From NCBI GenBank assembly GCA_032164245.1, contig JAVMKO010000003.1, forward strand, positions 10,364,651 through 10,428,650: a DNA stretch of 64,000 nt. Reading direction: 5' to 3'. Origin of the DNA: Sternotherus odoratus (lineage: Eukaryota; Chordata; Testudines; Kinosternidae). Below, piece after piece: positions 22,402 to 34,074 of the stretch. Under the pieces are notes generated by a model that was given only the letters and a program-made list of their open reading frames with translations, was not told the DNA's origin and did no database searches. Position numbers and translations under genes: made by a program. How positions within the stretch are numbered: the stretch's first letter is position 1; every line of letters begins with the position of its first letter.

Positions 22402-22487
22402 CATAGACGCCAACTCCATGGGTGCTCTGGGGCTGGGGCAGACCTGGGGGTTGAGCACCCCGGCACTTTGGAAAGTTGGCACCTGCG
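22402..22487. mobile_element. 86-bp hAT MITE with perfect 8-bp duplication
   Basis: It starts catagacgccaactccatgg and ends gaaagttggcacctgcg, with inverted GCCAACTT-type ends. atgtccag flanks it on both sides (22394-22401 and 22488-22495). The homologous unit near 23180 lacks it. Confidence 0.8.
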
Positions 22488-23329
22488 ATGTCCAGTCCCT
22501 GATGTCACCTTTATACAAAATCTACTGCTCAGACTCTTAGATGCTGAAGTTAGACTGAAAAAGAATACACCAACCCCCAAAGAAGTTTGCCCCAAAACAC
22601 TCACAAACAGCAGAAGGTGGAGAAATAGTTGTAAAGCAATTCTGTATTCTCCCCAAAATACTAGTGTGCATATCACATTATAAAGTGCAGTAATAAAGGA
22701 TGGGGCAATGAGTAGGAAATACACATGCCTCCCAACTCTCTTCATATGTACTATTGTTGAGAGAGCCACTTCTATGGACTTAGCCTGATCAAATCAAACT
22801 CCCTTAAACATGGCTAAGTAGGCAGAAGATGGGTTAATCACAGCTACAAAGCGCATCTGACTTGACAACTAAGACAACCAACTCAGACAACAACTAAGAC
22901 AACAGCTTGAATGGTAGGAAACTGAGACACATGGGTGGACTTCTGAAAAACTGGAGAATTAGGAATGAAATGACAAAGGATATTCCAACCCATATTCCTG
23001 ATATTCCAGAGTCAGTTCAACCCAAAATACATGCACATACACACAGAACGTTGTGGCCTGTCAGAGAGCAGGATAAGTCCTTTCCTCCCCAAAACAATAT
23101 TGTATAGATTTCCTACTAATGTGAAAGGCCGGAGTACAACAGTAACATGCCGCCAACGCCCACCTCGTCTCCAGTTGCTCCACATACGTCCAATCCCTGA
23201 TAATGTCCCTGCCATGTAAAATTCACTGTTAGGATCCATACTCGGGGAAAGCAGATTAGTAATTAATTATTCAAATCAGGGTATTCGATTGTTTGCATAA
23301 AATCTCCACATTTCTATGTCTTCAGCCTT

Positions 23330-24378
23330 AAAAGATGTGCCCCTCGGTCTCCTCTTCTACCCCGCATTCCCTTAGTCATGTCCTGTGCCCCATCTTGTCT
23401 ATCCCATCAGCTGCTTCTTTCCAGTCTCCTCCTGCTGCCCCCTCAGTGTCCTGCTCACATTGCCTTGTGCCCCGGTTTCTGACTGCACCCTACATTTCCA
23501 TCTCAACTCAGTATCCTCTTATGCCACACCAAGTTCTCTCTCGTGCTCCCCACTCCTACCTCCTGTACTTCACACGCCACTGTCTCCTCACTCTTTACAG
23601 GTTCCTAACTTTAGAGCCCCTGCTCCCCCCAGGGCATTCTTGGCTTCAGTTTTAAGAACAAGATAGGGGTAAGTAGGGAGCAAGAGGGAGACAGTGGCCA
23701 TCTTTACTGGAGGCAGTCTCTCTGCCCCCTGCAGTAAATGTGATAAAAGCATGAGAGTTGGCGCTCTCTATGCCCTGCCCAAAGGTTGAAAGGGAGAATT
23801 AATCTACTTGGAACACCTTGTCTGCTCCTGGGTCCTGGCAGCAGCATGATAGGGCCACCTAAAGCCCTAAATGAGATGATAAACCATAGTATAATCATTC
23901 CTGCAGAGTGCTTGTCTCCATCAGCAAAACCGAGAGAGCCCTGTAAAATCATATCTCTTTAATTCTAGAAAATTTACTCGATAAAATGATAGGCCCAAAT
24001 TCTGCCTTCATTTAGACCTCTATAAATCCAGAATAGCATCACTGAAGTGGATGGGATTACTCTAGATTTACAGTGGTGCTAGCTGTCCTGATTTTATAGG
24101 GAGTCTAGGAAAATTTGGAGTTTTATTTGAAGTCCTAGCACCTGGAGCCATGTGTTTAGGTGGGAATCTTAGCTTTCATTGTAAAAGGGTGTGATTTTAG
24201 CCCTCATGGTTGCAGAGAAAATCTTGAAAGTGTGAGCCCATTGCGCCATAAAGATTCAAAACCCCAAAGGCAAATAATAACTTAAAATGATATATTAATT
24301 TTTAAAATATCTATCCTATTATTACTTGGGGGAGGGGCTTGATTTGGGGTTAGCAATACTGTACTAGATTTACAGTGG
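23330..24378. other. C/T-rich intergenic stretch
   Basis: About 300 bp of pyrimidine-rich sequence (23335-23640) with repeated ctcct and ccccat words is followed by ordinary DNA. A diverged palindromic MITE copy lies at about 23995-24080. No gene is seen. Confidence 0.4.
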
Positions 24379-24382
24379 TGTA

Positions 24383-25153
24383 TAGGGTTGCCAGTATCTA
24401 CTCACACAAAACCAATCACCCTTGCCCTGCCCCTCTTCTGAGGCCCCGCCATGCCTCGCCCATTCTACGATGCCCCATCCCCGCTCACTCCATCCCCCCT
24501 CCCTCTGTCGCTCACTCTCCCTACCCTCACTCACTCGCTCAGGGAGCTCGAGTACGGGAGGGGGTGCAGGCTCCGGGGGTGGGGCCAGAAATGAGGCATT
24601 CAGGGTGCGGGAGGGGGCTCTGGGCTGGGGCAGGGGTTTGGATGAGGGTTCCAGCTATGGATGTGGGCTCTGATGTGGGGCCAGGGATGAGAGATTTGGG
24701 GTGCAGGAGGGTGAGCCAGGCTGGGACCAAGTGAAGTGAAGGAGGGGTTGACATGCATGGGGGGGGAGGAGGGGAGGGCTGCAACTGGGAGTGCGGGATC
24801 TGGGATGGAGAACCTTTTTTCTGTCATGGGCCACTGACCCACAGAAAAAAAATCAGGCCACTCACCCACCCGGCGGGGGCGGGCGTGGAGGCTCGGGACC
24901 CGCCCACCCGCCGGCAGCAGGGTGAGCAGGCATTCGTGGCTCCAGCCCTGACGGGGGTGGGGGCACCGCAGGTCGGATGAAATTAATCACGGGGCTGGAA
25001 GTTCATGCCCCCCACACACATATCGGAGCCAGAGGGGGGACATGCCAAGTGCTTCCCGGGAGCCATGGCACCCCCAACCAGACAGTTCAATGGAGCCGCC
25101 AGGATCCCTTTGACAGGCTGTGCTGGTCGAAAACCGGACATCTGGTCACCCTA
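24383..25153. mobile_element. GC-rich MITE with TAGGGTTGCCAG / TGGTCACCCTA ends
   Basis: It starts tagggttgccagtatctact and ends aaccggacatctggtcaccc ta. The interior contains 'cgctcactctcc' and 'gggggctctgggctgggg' words, a known type of turtle element without coding capacity. Open frames over it are composition artefacts. Confidence 0.7.
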
Positions 25154-25165
25154 GTTGGTGTAGGG

Positions 25166-26095
25166 CATTGGTTCTCAAAGTTATGCGGGGGTCGCGAGCT
25201 CCTGCTGCCAGCAGCCGGCCCCGAAACCCTGCCGTGGGCTGCTGGCATCCGGCCACAATCCTGGCCCTTGCTGCTGCAGGTGGCCCCTGCCGTGGCGGGT
25301 TGCTGCCGTCCATGCGAGCCTGGCCCCAGCCCCTGCTGCATCGGGCTCCTAGTGCCCACACAAGCCTGAGCCGAAGCCCGGCCATGATGGGCTGCCGATG
25401 AGCCTGAGCCCGGCCCCGGCCCCTGCTGCAGTCCCGGCTGCGGTGGGCTGCTGGCGCCCCTATGGCCCCAGTGGGCTGCCAGCGCCCTTGCGAGCCCACC
25501 CCGGCCTCTGCTGTAGCAGGTGCCCCCACGAGCCCGGCCACGGCGGGTTGCCGGTGAGCCTGAGCCTGGCCCTTGCTGCAGCGGGCTTCCGGCTCCACCC
25601 CAGCCCGGCAACAAGGGGCTCCCGGCGCCCCCTCAGCATGGCCCCCGCGGGCTGCCAGCACACCAGCGAGCCCCCCCCCCCCCCCCCCCCCCCGGCCTCT
25701 GGTGTGGTGGGCTGCCAGCGAGCCCGAGCCTGGCCCCTGCTATGGCGGGATGCCGGCAACCCCCCCAGTCCCGCCCCGGTCGTGGTGGGCTGTGGGTGCC
25801 CCCGCGCACCCGGTCCCAGCTGCGGAGGGCTCCCGGTGAGCCCGAGCCAGGCCCTGGGGGGCTGCCAGCGAGCCCAAGCCCATCCCCTGCTGCGGCGGGC
25901 TCCCGTCGCCCCCGCAAGGCCACCCCGATCCCGATCCCGGCCCTGGAGGGCTGCTGGAAACCCCCCCCTCCATCCTGGCCTCCAGGGGGGGCTGTTGGAC
26001 CCCCACACACACCCAGCCCAGCCCCTAAGGGGGGTCGCGCTGAGAGGCCTGGTGTGGGAAAAGGGTCACCACTCCAAAAAGTTTGAGAACCACTG
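25166..26095. mobile_element. hAT MITE with GC-rich repeated interior
   Basis: The left end is cattggttctcaaagttatg and the right end is aaaaagtttgagaaccactg, matching inverted ends. Flanks share GTAGGG, so an imperfect 8-bp duplication is likely. The interior is a degenerate tandem of 'gagcccgagcctggcccctg' and 'ctgcggcgggct' words with a 23-base poly-C run at 25671-25693. Frames of up to 235 codons across it, on both strands, are by-products of the repeats. Confidence 0.75.
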
Positions 26096-26097
26096 GG

Positions 26098-26220
26098 TAG
26101 GGTGACCAGACAGCAAGTGTGAAAAATCGGGACAGAGGTAGTGGGTAATAGGCTCCTATACAAGAAAAAGACCCAAAAATCCAGACTGTCCCTATAAGAT
26201 CGGAACATCTGGTCACCCTA
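26098..26220. mobile_element. Short MITE, GGGTGACCAGA ends
   Basis: It starts tagggtgaccagacagcaag and ends gaacatctggtcaccctaa. The interior 'aaatcgggacagaggtagtg' and 'gggtaataggctcctataca' is the same family as 13382-13506, in the opposite orientation. Confidence 0.8.
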
Positions 26221-26231
26221 AGTTGGTGTAA

Positions 26232-27255
26232 CTAAGATCTAAACACCTTGTTTCCTACGGGGTAACAATAAGCATAAGACTACATTTCCCAGAATGCCTC
26301 TGCTCTGAGCCTCCATTTCCTCTCCCCCTAATAAAGTAAAACTATCTCCACAAAGCAAGACTTTACTAGGACATATCTCCCCAAAAGAGGAAGGAAGCTG
26401 ACATCAAATGAAAGCAAGTAGACATGCAGGTGAGTGAAATGAATCCAATGTTAATAAAACACACAGTGAGTATTAGTGTTTAAACAGCACAATAATAGTG
26501 TAATAGGTTAATTGTGGCAAACAAGACTCTGCCCTGAAGTGTTTACAATGTAATCAAGGAGGAATATAAAATGTACTGAAAAGAGATTTAAAACACAAAA
26601 GAGCTAGAGAGTTTCAATGGAGAAAAAGGGTCCCAATGTTTCTGGTACAAGCCTTAGTTTTCCCTCAATCCTTGGTTTTCCTGCAGAAAGCACTGCCACT
26701 AACATGAATACACAGGCCCCCAAAACATCCCAGATGCTTTATTTAACAAACAGAAAAAGACATGGACTGCCCTGAGGAGCTTACAGATAAAACATAGGGA
26801 GAGAAGGGAGGAGATTAAAACAAACAGTCAGTAACTGGAACACTGACAGACCCCAGACATCAGGGTTAAACCTGGGGCCTTTGGAGCTTCAAGCATGAGC
26901 CTCTACTCTACTGCATGAGATAAAAAGCTACCTGGCTGTTAAGCAAACTCAATTGCTTCCTCACTCTCTCTGTAAGTGGTCTCACTACCAGTAGAGGCCG
27001 GAACGCCATGCCCAGGAGGTATGTGGGTTACATAACTCTTGAGACTCTAGATTTAAATTGGAATGAGCCTGATAGCTGTTGCTTGGTGCCCCTGCTGTTG
27101 GTGAGGAGTTTTTGGGTAGGGACTAGGGATTTAAAACCACTCTCAAAACTCATTTTTGTGGGAGGCTGCTGGGATCAGGCAGTAACTCTCATTGCAAGTG
27201 GCCAGCTTGCTCCGAGAAGTGTAGGAAAGGAAGAATAGAAGGGAGCAGCTGTTCC
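26232..27255. other. Intergenic DNA with faint MIR-like words
   Basis: gccctgaagtgtttacaatg (26530) and gccctgaggagcttacagat (26769) are MIR-like and close to each other. Nothing else is recognised. Confidence 0.35.
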
Positions 27256-28140
27256 TTACTACGCTCCTCCTGAAAGGGGTTGGAAAAGAGGGTTTAAATT
27301 TCTCTGTCTCTTCCAGCCTGGGCCAGGCCTGCAGAGGAAAAGCCTCATGTGAAGGATGAGCATGTTCTCAGCTCCCCTTCTGCACAGGGACTCCAGCTTC
27401 ATAGTTCTCTGCTGGTGTCTCAAGCCCTTCACAAGGACCACACAGATGTATTTATTCAGCTGATAGAGGTGGGGCAAAGAATTTTACTCTGAGCTGGATC
27501 CCTAGCAGCCTCCTTGAGTCCAGCCTTCTTATAGTCATTTAAAATGATGTGTTTGACCTCATGAAAAACCAGAGAAAGCCTGGATGTTGACAACACTGAT
27601 CTGATGTTGGGGCAGGTATTGGCTTTGGACCTTGGCTGCAAGGAGGAGCCATGTTGCATTGGGAGCCCCTGGGAAACTCCTGGCTGATACAACCAGTGTT
27701 CTTCCTGAAGCTGTGGGGGCAGCACACGCCATGTTTCATTAGCAAACAGTGAAGCAGAATGCATGTTGTGCTGAGCAAGTGGAACTTTATTATAAGCTGT
27801 GCACTACTCTGTCCATGTGGCCGAGTTGGTTCTACACCCATTCCCCCGGTGTCCCATCAAATAACAGCCCCTCCAGGGAAAATGGACTCCAGTTCCGCTG
27901 ATTGATGTATATGCAGTAAAAGAAGGAGCTCTTGAAAGGCTGCAGGATACATTCTCCCTCAGGTCCAGGAAGAATTTTACCAAAGCCAGCACACATCTCC
28001 CATGAATTTCTGCAGCCATAAGGCAGTCCCTTGCTATCCCTCCAGCATAATTAGCTTCGGCTGGAGGAGTGCTGGCCCCAGTTGTTTTATGTCCCGCATG
28101 CTGGGGAATAACATGAGAAACCTCAGTGTTCATTGAACTG
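27256..28140 (-). other. Unidentified segment with overlapping minus-strand open frames
   Basis: Four minus-strand frames of 72-109 codons cover most of this segment and shift frame from one to the next (27259-27477, 27456-27764, 27539-27841, 27804-28133). Their composition looks more protein-like than the GC artefacts. I recognise no domain, and no splice sites tie them together. It may be a decayed retrogene or transposon gene, or chance. Confidence 0.2.
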
Positions 28141-28377
28141 ACCTGGCTCTTTATGAAACAAATGCCTTACTGAGGGGCTGCAGCTGAACATTGTAGCTAT
28201 CTTCACGCAGATGGATTTCTTGGTGCTTTTTCTAAACTCTTCCACCCAAGTTCCATGCAGGTTGCTGTAACTCTCCTTTTAACAATTTTTTCTGCCAGTC
28301 CCTCTCATTACTGAGAAGATGGAAGCTCTGACACAGGCCTATTAACGTGGGGCCCAAATGGGCAAATGGGTTCCTGA

Positions 28378-28700
28378 AGTAGAGCTGGCTGAAATGTTTC
28401 AGACCCATTGTTTACTTGCTGAAAAATGCATTTTTGGCTGACCCAAAAGCATTCACAAATTTGATGTGGATTTGCAAAATACTTTGTCCCCAAAATGTGT
28501 TTGGGACTTAGGTGCCATTCACAAAATGGGGGAGAGGGGAAGAAGATTCATCCTCAGAACTTTTGGCCAGTTAGGGCACGTCCTGGGATGTGAGGATTGT
28601 CAGGGTCTCCCCAACACAAAGGGATTTTAACTTGGGTCTCCTACACCATAGGTGAGTGTCCTAGCCACTAGGTTATGCTATTTTCTGGGGAGATGCTCTT
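28378..28700 (-). repeat. tRNA-like SINE/MITE composite
   Basis: The minus strand reads tagtggctaggacactcacc (A-box-like), then ggagacccaagttaa (B-box-like). The + strand left end is agagctggctgaaatgtttc, a terminus also seen at the end of a related piece near 57240. It is old and diverged. Confidence 0.4.
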
Positions 28701-29337
28701 AATCTCGGCTGTTGGAGCTGTTGCACTCTATCACTAATTAAAGAGTTGTTACAGTAGCTGACATGCGGTCTCCCACATTGCCAGTGAATGCCACAACCCC
28801 AAGCTAAAGTAGTTCTCACTTGTGTGCTCTGGCCCAATGACTATTCCTTGTCATTTTGAGTGACTGTGAATTGCCACTATGAATGACAATGAATAGTAAC
28901 ATAAGAGGCATGCATTGCAAACCAGAAAGTGTGAAAAAAATGCCATAACATCTCTCCCACCAAAAGCACATTTCTTCAACCCAGTCATGATGAAACAAAT
29001 ACAAAAACATCTAAGCAGGTCGGATCCAGGTTTCAGCATAGCATCTCTCTATGCTAGTAAGCTGCATTTCCTGCTACGAGCACCTGGGGGCAGGTTATGA
29101 ACAGAGAGTGAACTGTGTTGGAATTCCCTGACTTTGGTATCTTAAAGGCCCTCCTATTATTTGGAATTGAAGTTCTGGGTTTATTGCTACCTGATTATAA
29201 TACTTTGTTGCATTTAATTGCTTAATTAAAACTACATAAGTACAGCATAATCCAATCAGTGGGGAATCCTTTGTTCTATTTTATTATTTTCATTCCCTCT
29301 TGTTGATCAAATTTAGCTATTTGGAGCTAGTATATCT
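28701..29337. other. Intergenic, nothing recognised
   Basis: Ordinary AT-rich DNA. There is no repeat family or coding segment I can name. Confidence 0.35.
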
Positions 29338-30480
29338 TCTATCAAGGGTATTGAAGAAGTTGGCAGATGTGATTGCAGAGCCATTGGCCATTATCTTTGA
29401 AAATTCATGGCGATTGGGGGAGGTCCCAGATGATTGGAAAAACATGAATATAGTGGCCATTTTTTAAAAAGGGAAGAAAGAGAACCTGGGGAACTGCAGA
29501 CCTGTCAGCCTCACTTCAGTCCCCATCAAAATCATGGAGCAGGTCCTCAAGGAAATGATTTTGAAGCACTTGGAGGAGAAGAAGGTGATCAGGAATGGTC
29601 CACTTAGATTCACCAAGGGCAAGTCATGCCTGACCAACCTGATTGCCTTCTATGATGAGAGAACTGGCTCTGTGAATATGGGGAAAGCAGTGGATGTGAT
29701 ATATCTTGACTTTAGCAAAGCTTTTGATATGGTCTCCCACAGTATTCTTCCCAGCAAGTTAAAGAAGTATGGATTGGATGAATGGACTATAAGATGGATA
29801 GAAAGTTGATTGGATTTTTGGGCTCAACAAGTAGTGATCAATGGCTCAATGTCTAGTTGGCAGCTGGTATCAAGCAGAGTGCCCCAGGGGTCAGTCCTGG
29901 GGCCGGTTTTGCTCAACATCTTTATTAATGATCTGGATGATGGGATGGATTGCACCCTCAGCAAGTTCGCAGATGGCACTAAGATGGAGAAAGAGGTAGA
30001 TATGCTGGAAGGTTGGGATAGGGTCCAGAGTGACCTAGACAAATTGAAGGATTGGGCCAAAAAAAAAGTGATGAGGTTCAACAAGGACAAGTGCAGAGTC
30101 CTGCACTTAGTCTGCAGAAGAGAAGAGTGGGGGGAGGAGTGATAGCAACCTTCAACTATCTGAAAGGGGTTCCAAACAGGATGGAACTCAGCTGTTCTCA
30201 GTGGTGGCAGATGATAGAACAACCAGCAATGGTCTTACGTTGCAGTGGGGGAGGTCTAGGTTGGAGATTAGGAAACACTATTTCACTAGGAGGATGGTGA
30301 AGCACTGGAATGGATTACCTAGGGAGGTGGTGGAATCTCCATCCTTGGCGCTTTTTAAGGCCTGGCTTGACAAAGCCCTGGCTGGGATGATTTATCTGGG
30401 ATTGGTCCTGATTTGAGCACGGGATTGGACTAAGTGACCTCCTGAGGTCTCTTCCGAACCTAATCTTCTATGATTCTTGA
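29338..30480 (+). mobile_element. CR1 LINE, 5'-truncated, 3' end intact
   Basis: This is the reverse-transcriptase half of ORF2 plus the 3' UTR. The tail caacctaatcttctatgatt-like end (ccgaacctaatcttctatga) is the CR1 3' terminus. An internal deletion near 30115 joins the RT core to late 3' sequence, and a premature stop breaks the frame. It is the youngest-looking LINE in the window. Confidence 0.85.
29534..30142 (+). pseudogene. CR1 reverse transcriptase fragment, inactivated
   Basis: Two same-frame pieces (29534-29809 and 29810-30142) are separated by a TGA at 29807-29809 where CR1 normally has Trp. Motifs in order: LTSVPIKIMEQ, FTKGKSCLTNLIAFYD, VDVIYLDFSKAFD, VPQGSVLGPVLLNIFINDL and KFADGTKM. 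The catalytic FADD has become FADG, so the second catalytic aspartate is lost. It also lacks the upstream endonuclease domain, so the copy cannot be active. Confidence 0.85.
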
Positions 30481-31085
30481 AGGTCATTTTCTCTATCCAG
30501 GAAAGACTGTACTCTATTCACTAGATAATGCTGCCTATACTTAGTAGCGATAATTTTCTTAGCCATCTGAAACCCAGTTTGAACCTTGAGACTCCCATGT
30601 AAGAATCTAGTTTTTAGATTTACTTGTATGTAGGAGCAAAGATGAAAGTGGGCTGGTATGTCACTTTATCGGGTTCATGTCCCTCAACGGCTTCTAACAT
30701 TTATGACTTTTTCTCTCCGGGCTCGTTGGTTTTTTTTATCTTTAAATACTAGATTATAGAATCCAGACAAATTTACATCTCCTCCATGACCCAGTGATCC
30801 GTGTGGAGCTCTGCTTTATTTACCTTTCCTCTCAATTGGATTGTGACTTTGGTCATATGGATGGACTCAAGCTGTGAAAATCAGAAAATCCCCTGCAATC
30901 AGAGTTGTTCAGGGTTATGTTTATGTTTAGGTCTGTTATGGAGATAGGGCCTCAACTGAGAAATTTGGATGTGAACATTCTGACAAACTGGGAAAGGATC
31001 TGTATTGTTTCTTATTTAATATTACGTATGACCCTGTTCAATTTGGTATTGCTACCTGTAGGAATGCATAGTCAAATCAAAGAAG
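30481..31085. other. Intergenic, nothing recognised
   Basis: There are no repeat ends, splice-bounded frames or RNA genes that I can support. Confidence 0.35.
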
Positions 31086-31830
31086 GCTGTAAAGGAACCC
31101 AGAAAGGGCAAATGATGACCCAGCCTCAAAGGAATTAAGATCACCATGGCTGGGCCACTGGTGATGAACCTACCTGCCTCCATCCAAATTAGGATGTTTT
31201 TATCTTCCCAAGACTGGGGCTGAGAGAAAAAGACCCTGAGTGGTCGAAAAGGTGCCCCTGGCTGGAAGGCAGGCAGGAGATGGTCAGCTCAGTGGGAAAC
31301 TGACAGACACACAGAGTCAGCATGCAGTGGGGATGGTCGGTTGACTGGCTGGTTGAGAATCAGGTTCAGCAGCAAGCAAGCTGTAACTTCAAGACTAAGT
31401 CATGTCTAAGTAGGGACCGGAGAGGACTGTCAAGCATTGGTTAGAGTATATGTCTATAGGTTTGCTTGTTATTTTAAATCTGCTTTTCTGAGCTCTGTGT
31501 ACCATTTGGGCAAAATAAATCATACTTTATTTTGGGGAAACTGTTTGTGTGTCACTGCTTGCTATTACTGACCACAGGGTTCAGGCCAGTTGGACCTGCT
31601 AGGTAACACAGTCACCACCCAGGTAGATGTAACACAGAGACCCGTTTGGGGAGTGATTGGATTGCACTCCAGGCTCCTCCTCTCCTTCACCCTAACCAAA
31701 GAGAAATGGAGGCACAGGCCTGCCACTGGAAAGGGATGCACTCAGGTGACTGGAAAATGGACTCAGAAGGGGAAGACAACCCAGGGACCTGTTGTATCAA
31801 GCAGGCAAGGTACTAACAAACTTTAACAGA
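31086..31830 (+). mobile_element. Possible LTR remnant
   Basis: A leader-like purine-rich part, then tttaaatctgcttttctgag, gtgtaccatttgggc and an AATAAA followed by actttattttgggg, resembles the 3' part of a turtle LTR with its poly(A) signal (31516). I find no paired LTR or target duplication. It is weakly supported. Confidence 0.3.
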
Positions 31831-33520
31831 CTTTATTTAACAACAGTGGAACCTCTTTACAGAGCTGCTGCTGCACCCCTCTGTAGCTCTAACTCAGACT
31901 TGGCTCAACTCCTCCCCCCTCCTTTCTGTTTCCTGTCCTACAGTCCCCCAGTCCTAATAATTACAAGCAACACCTAAAACACCACAGGACCATGACATAG
32001 TTTTCACTTTAAAACATTCCTCCCACCGTGACAATCTCAAGCACCCAAAGACATCCTAGGAAGCTGCTTTAAAGTTGGGAGTTAGATAGAGGTTCCTTCT
32101 ACAAATGAGTCCATAGTATCTCCTAAACCAACGATCAGTCCCATCTTTGTTTTGAATTTTTTTAAAACGAAATGGGCTCTGGATGGGATTTTAAACCCCT
32201 TTACACTGAATGCCTTAATATATCCTTTAAAAAATGTAATATCAATCTGCTGCAAAGTTAAACATACCCACGTAACAGGAGTTGTTTGTACACCAGAAAA
32301 AGCTTTTAATATGAGTTGCCTGTAGGCAGGTAAGATAATAAAACATTCTTTGAAACATTAGACTCAGCATTGCATCCTGAGAAATGGAGTTTCAGTGATT
32401 TCCCCCCCCCCCTCTGTTCGTTGTTTACTAGACTGTATTTTTATGTACTTACTTTCTAAATAACTGCATGCATGTCATTTTTCATGTGGATCTGTGATGT
32501 ATATATTGGTATGTGTCAAAGTTATAACGACATAATTCTACCTCCTATGAGGCCCTGATTCAACAGAGAAATTAATAGTGCAAGACTTTCATAGTCTGAA
32601 ATAGTTCTGTTTTGACTATAGATACATTTATATCAGGCGCATGTGCTGAGAGATAAGAGTAAGTATGTTCTTATCTGTGGAAGCTTATGGAACAGCCTTT
32701 AAGTTTTGTGGGCTCTTAAACTAAATAAGTAACTTACTTAAATTTTTACTTGTCAAGTTTGGAACATATGCCTTAAAGTAACCTACTAGTCTGAAGGCTT
32801 ATGTCCAATTAAGGGCATTTTGAATTTTTCAAATACACCAAGGACTGTACCAACTCCCCTCCCAAAAATCAAAATAGCAGAAAACCCAATGATCTGAGAA
32901 AGAAAAAAATGTTTTTTCCTCCATATTTTCCAGTCAAGTTCCTTGATCCTAGGCTTGAGAGCCAGGAATTACTGAGTTCTAAACCCATCTCTGACTGGGT
33001 TTTCTGCCTCTTGTCCCGTTCTTTTTCTGTTATTGTTGAATCAGTTAGAACTTATGGTTCATTTATACATTGGTGTGTCTGTTTCCATCTATTTCCCCCT
33101 GTCTCTTAACCCCTACAATTCCCTATGTAATTTTTATTACGCTTGTGGCTGGGGGATGGGTTGCAATGTTTAGGAAAATGAAATTAAAACCATGATTTTT
33201 GTCTGCATTAGCACCTGCTGGCTCCCCACTGCCACTGCAATAGATGCAGACATAATGTCACAACAACACATTGACTCACTGAGAGTAACCCAATGATCTT
33301 GATATACCATCTGATTACTATATATAGTGTTAGGGAGTGCTCATAAATATCCACTTTGATTACATTTGAGTAGTTACATGGTAGATAGTAGAACTGAAGA
33401 AACATCAATGATACCATATTCCATTGGAACATGCAGGTCTGTTGAAATCAAAATGCTTCATAATATCAAGTCCATTAGCCAGAATTTTGTTTTAAAAAGA
33501 GGGAATGCGGGAGGCGGGAT
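31831..33520. other. Intergenic, nothing recognised
   Basis: AT-rich DNA with a poly-C run (32402-32412). There is no gene or clear repeat. Confidence 0.35.
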
Positions 33521-33525
33521 CTGCA

Positions 33526-33605
33526 GGGGGATGTAGATGCGATAAATCAATCCCTGATAGACTGATCACTACCCGCCAATCTGGTGGGTAGTGTAGACGT
33601 ACCCT
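33526..33605. repeat. Half copy of the GTCTACACT MITE
   Basis: gcgataaatcaatccctgat and ggtgggtagtgtagacgtac match the right half of the element at 4036-4317. Confidence 0.6.
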
Positions 33606-33903
33606 GACAGTGGAATGCAACTGACCTCGGCTGAAATGTAGCAATACCTCAGTAACAATGGTATCCAATGCAAAAAGGTTTATTTATACCATGCAAGAGT
33701 TAATGGTCTAGTTGAGAGAGTGAACAGACTGCTGAAAGATGTTTGCAAGTAACATCATGGAAAGAAGCTTTACATGTTTTCTGTTCTTGCCACTGATCTA
33801 CTGGGTGACCCTGCATAAATCTCTGTACCTCAGTACCCCAGTACGGATAATGATACTGATCTCCTTTGTAAAAGGCCTTGACGTCTATATATGAAAAGGC
33901 TAT

Positions 33904-34049
33904 ATCATAGAATATCAGGGTTGGAAGGAACCTCAGGAGGTCATCTAGTCCAACCTCCTGCTCAAAGCAGGACCAATCCCCAACTAAATCTTCCTCCCCA
34001 ACTAAATTATCAATTTGCTAGGACAGGCCCTGCTCTTGAAAATCCCAGA
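33904..34049 (-). repeat. CR1 3' end fragment
   Basis: tcatagaatatcagggttgg, ggaggtcatctagtccaacc and tgctcaaagcaggaccaatc form the reverse complement of the CR1 3' UTR. Confidence 0.8.
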
Positions 34050-34074
34050 TTAATTCCTCTCTTCTTTTATTCTT

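Larger units (their letters stand above)
20690..23240. repeat. Diverged repeated units (three related segments, spacing about 0.9-1.1 kb)
   Basis: A gtaggaaa(t)...cccaact-ctt-atgtac block recurs at about 20705-20755, 21788-21830 and 22712-22752. A second block (ccaac-cccacct-ctccaa, then gtcca-tccctgat-atgtc) recurs at about 22360-22510 and 23145-23215, with a weaker match near 20850-20890. A third (ttaggaatgac...gatattgaaacc) recurs at about 22050 and 22960. Order is kept, so the units look like old duplicated copies of one sequence, perhaps an LTR or unknown repeat. Two later hAT insertions sit inside. Confidence 0.5.

Noticed and set aside
25087..26208. Long open frames (up to 235 codons) on both strands
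   Set aside because: They are Pro/Gly/Ala-rich, occur in all frames and both directions, and lie inside a GC-rich repeated MITE interior with inverted ends.
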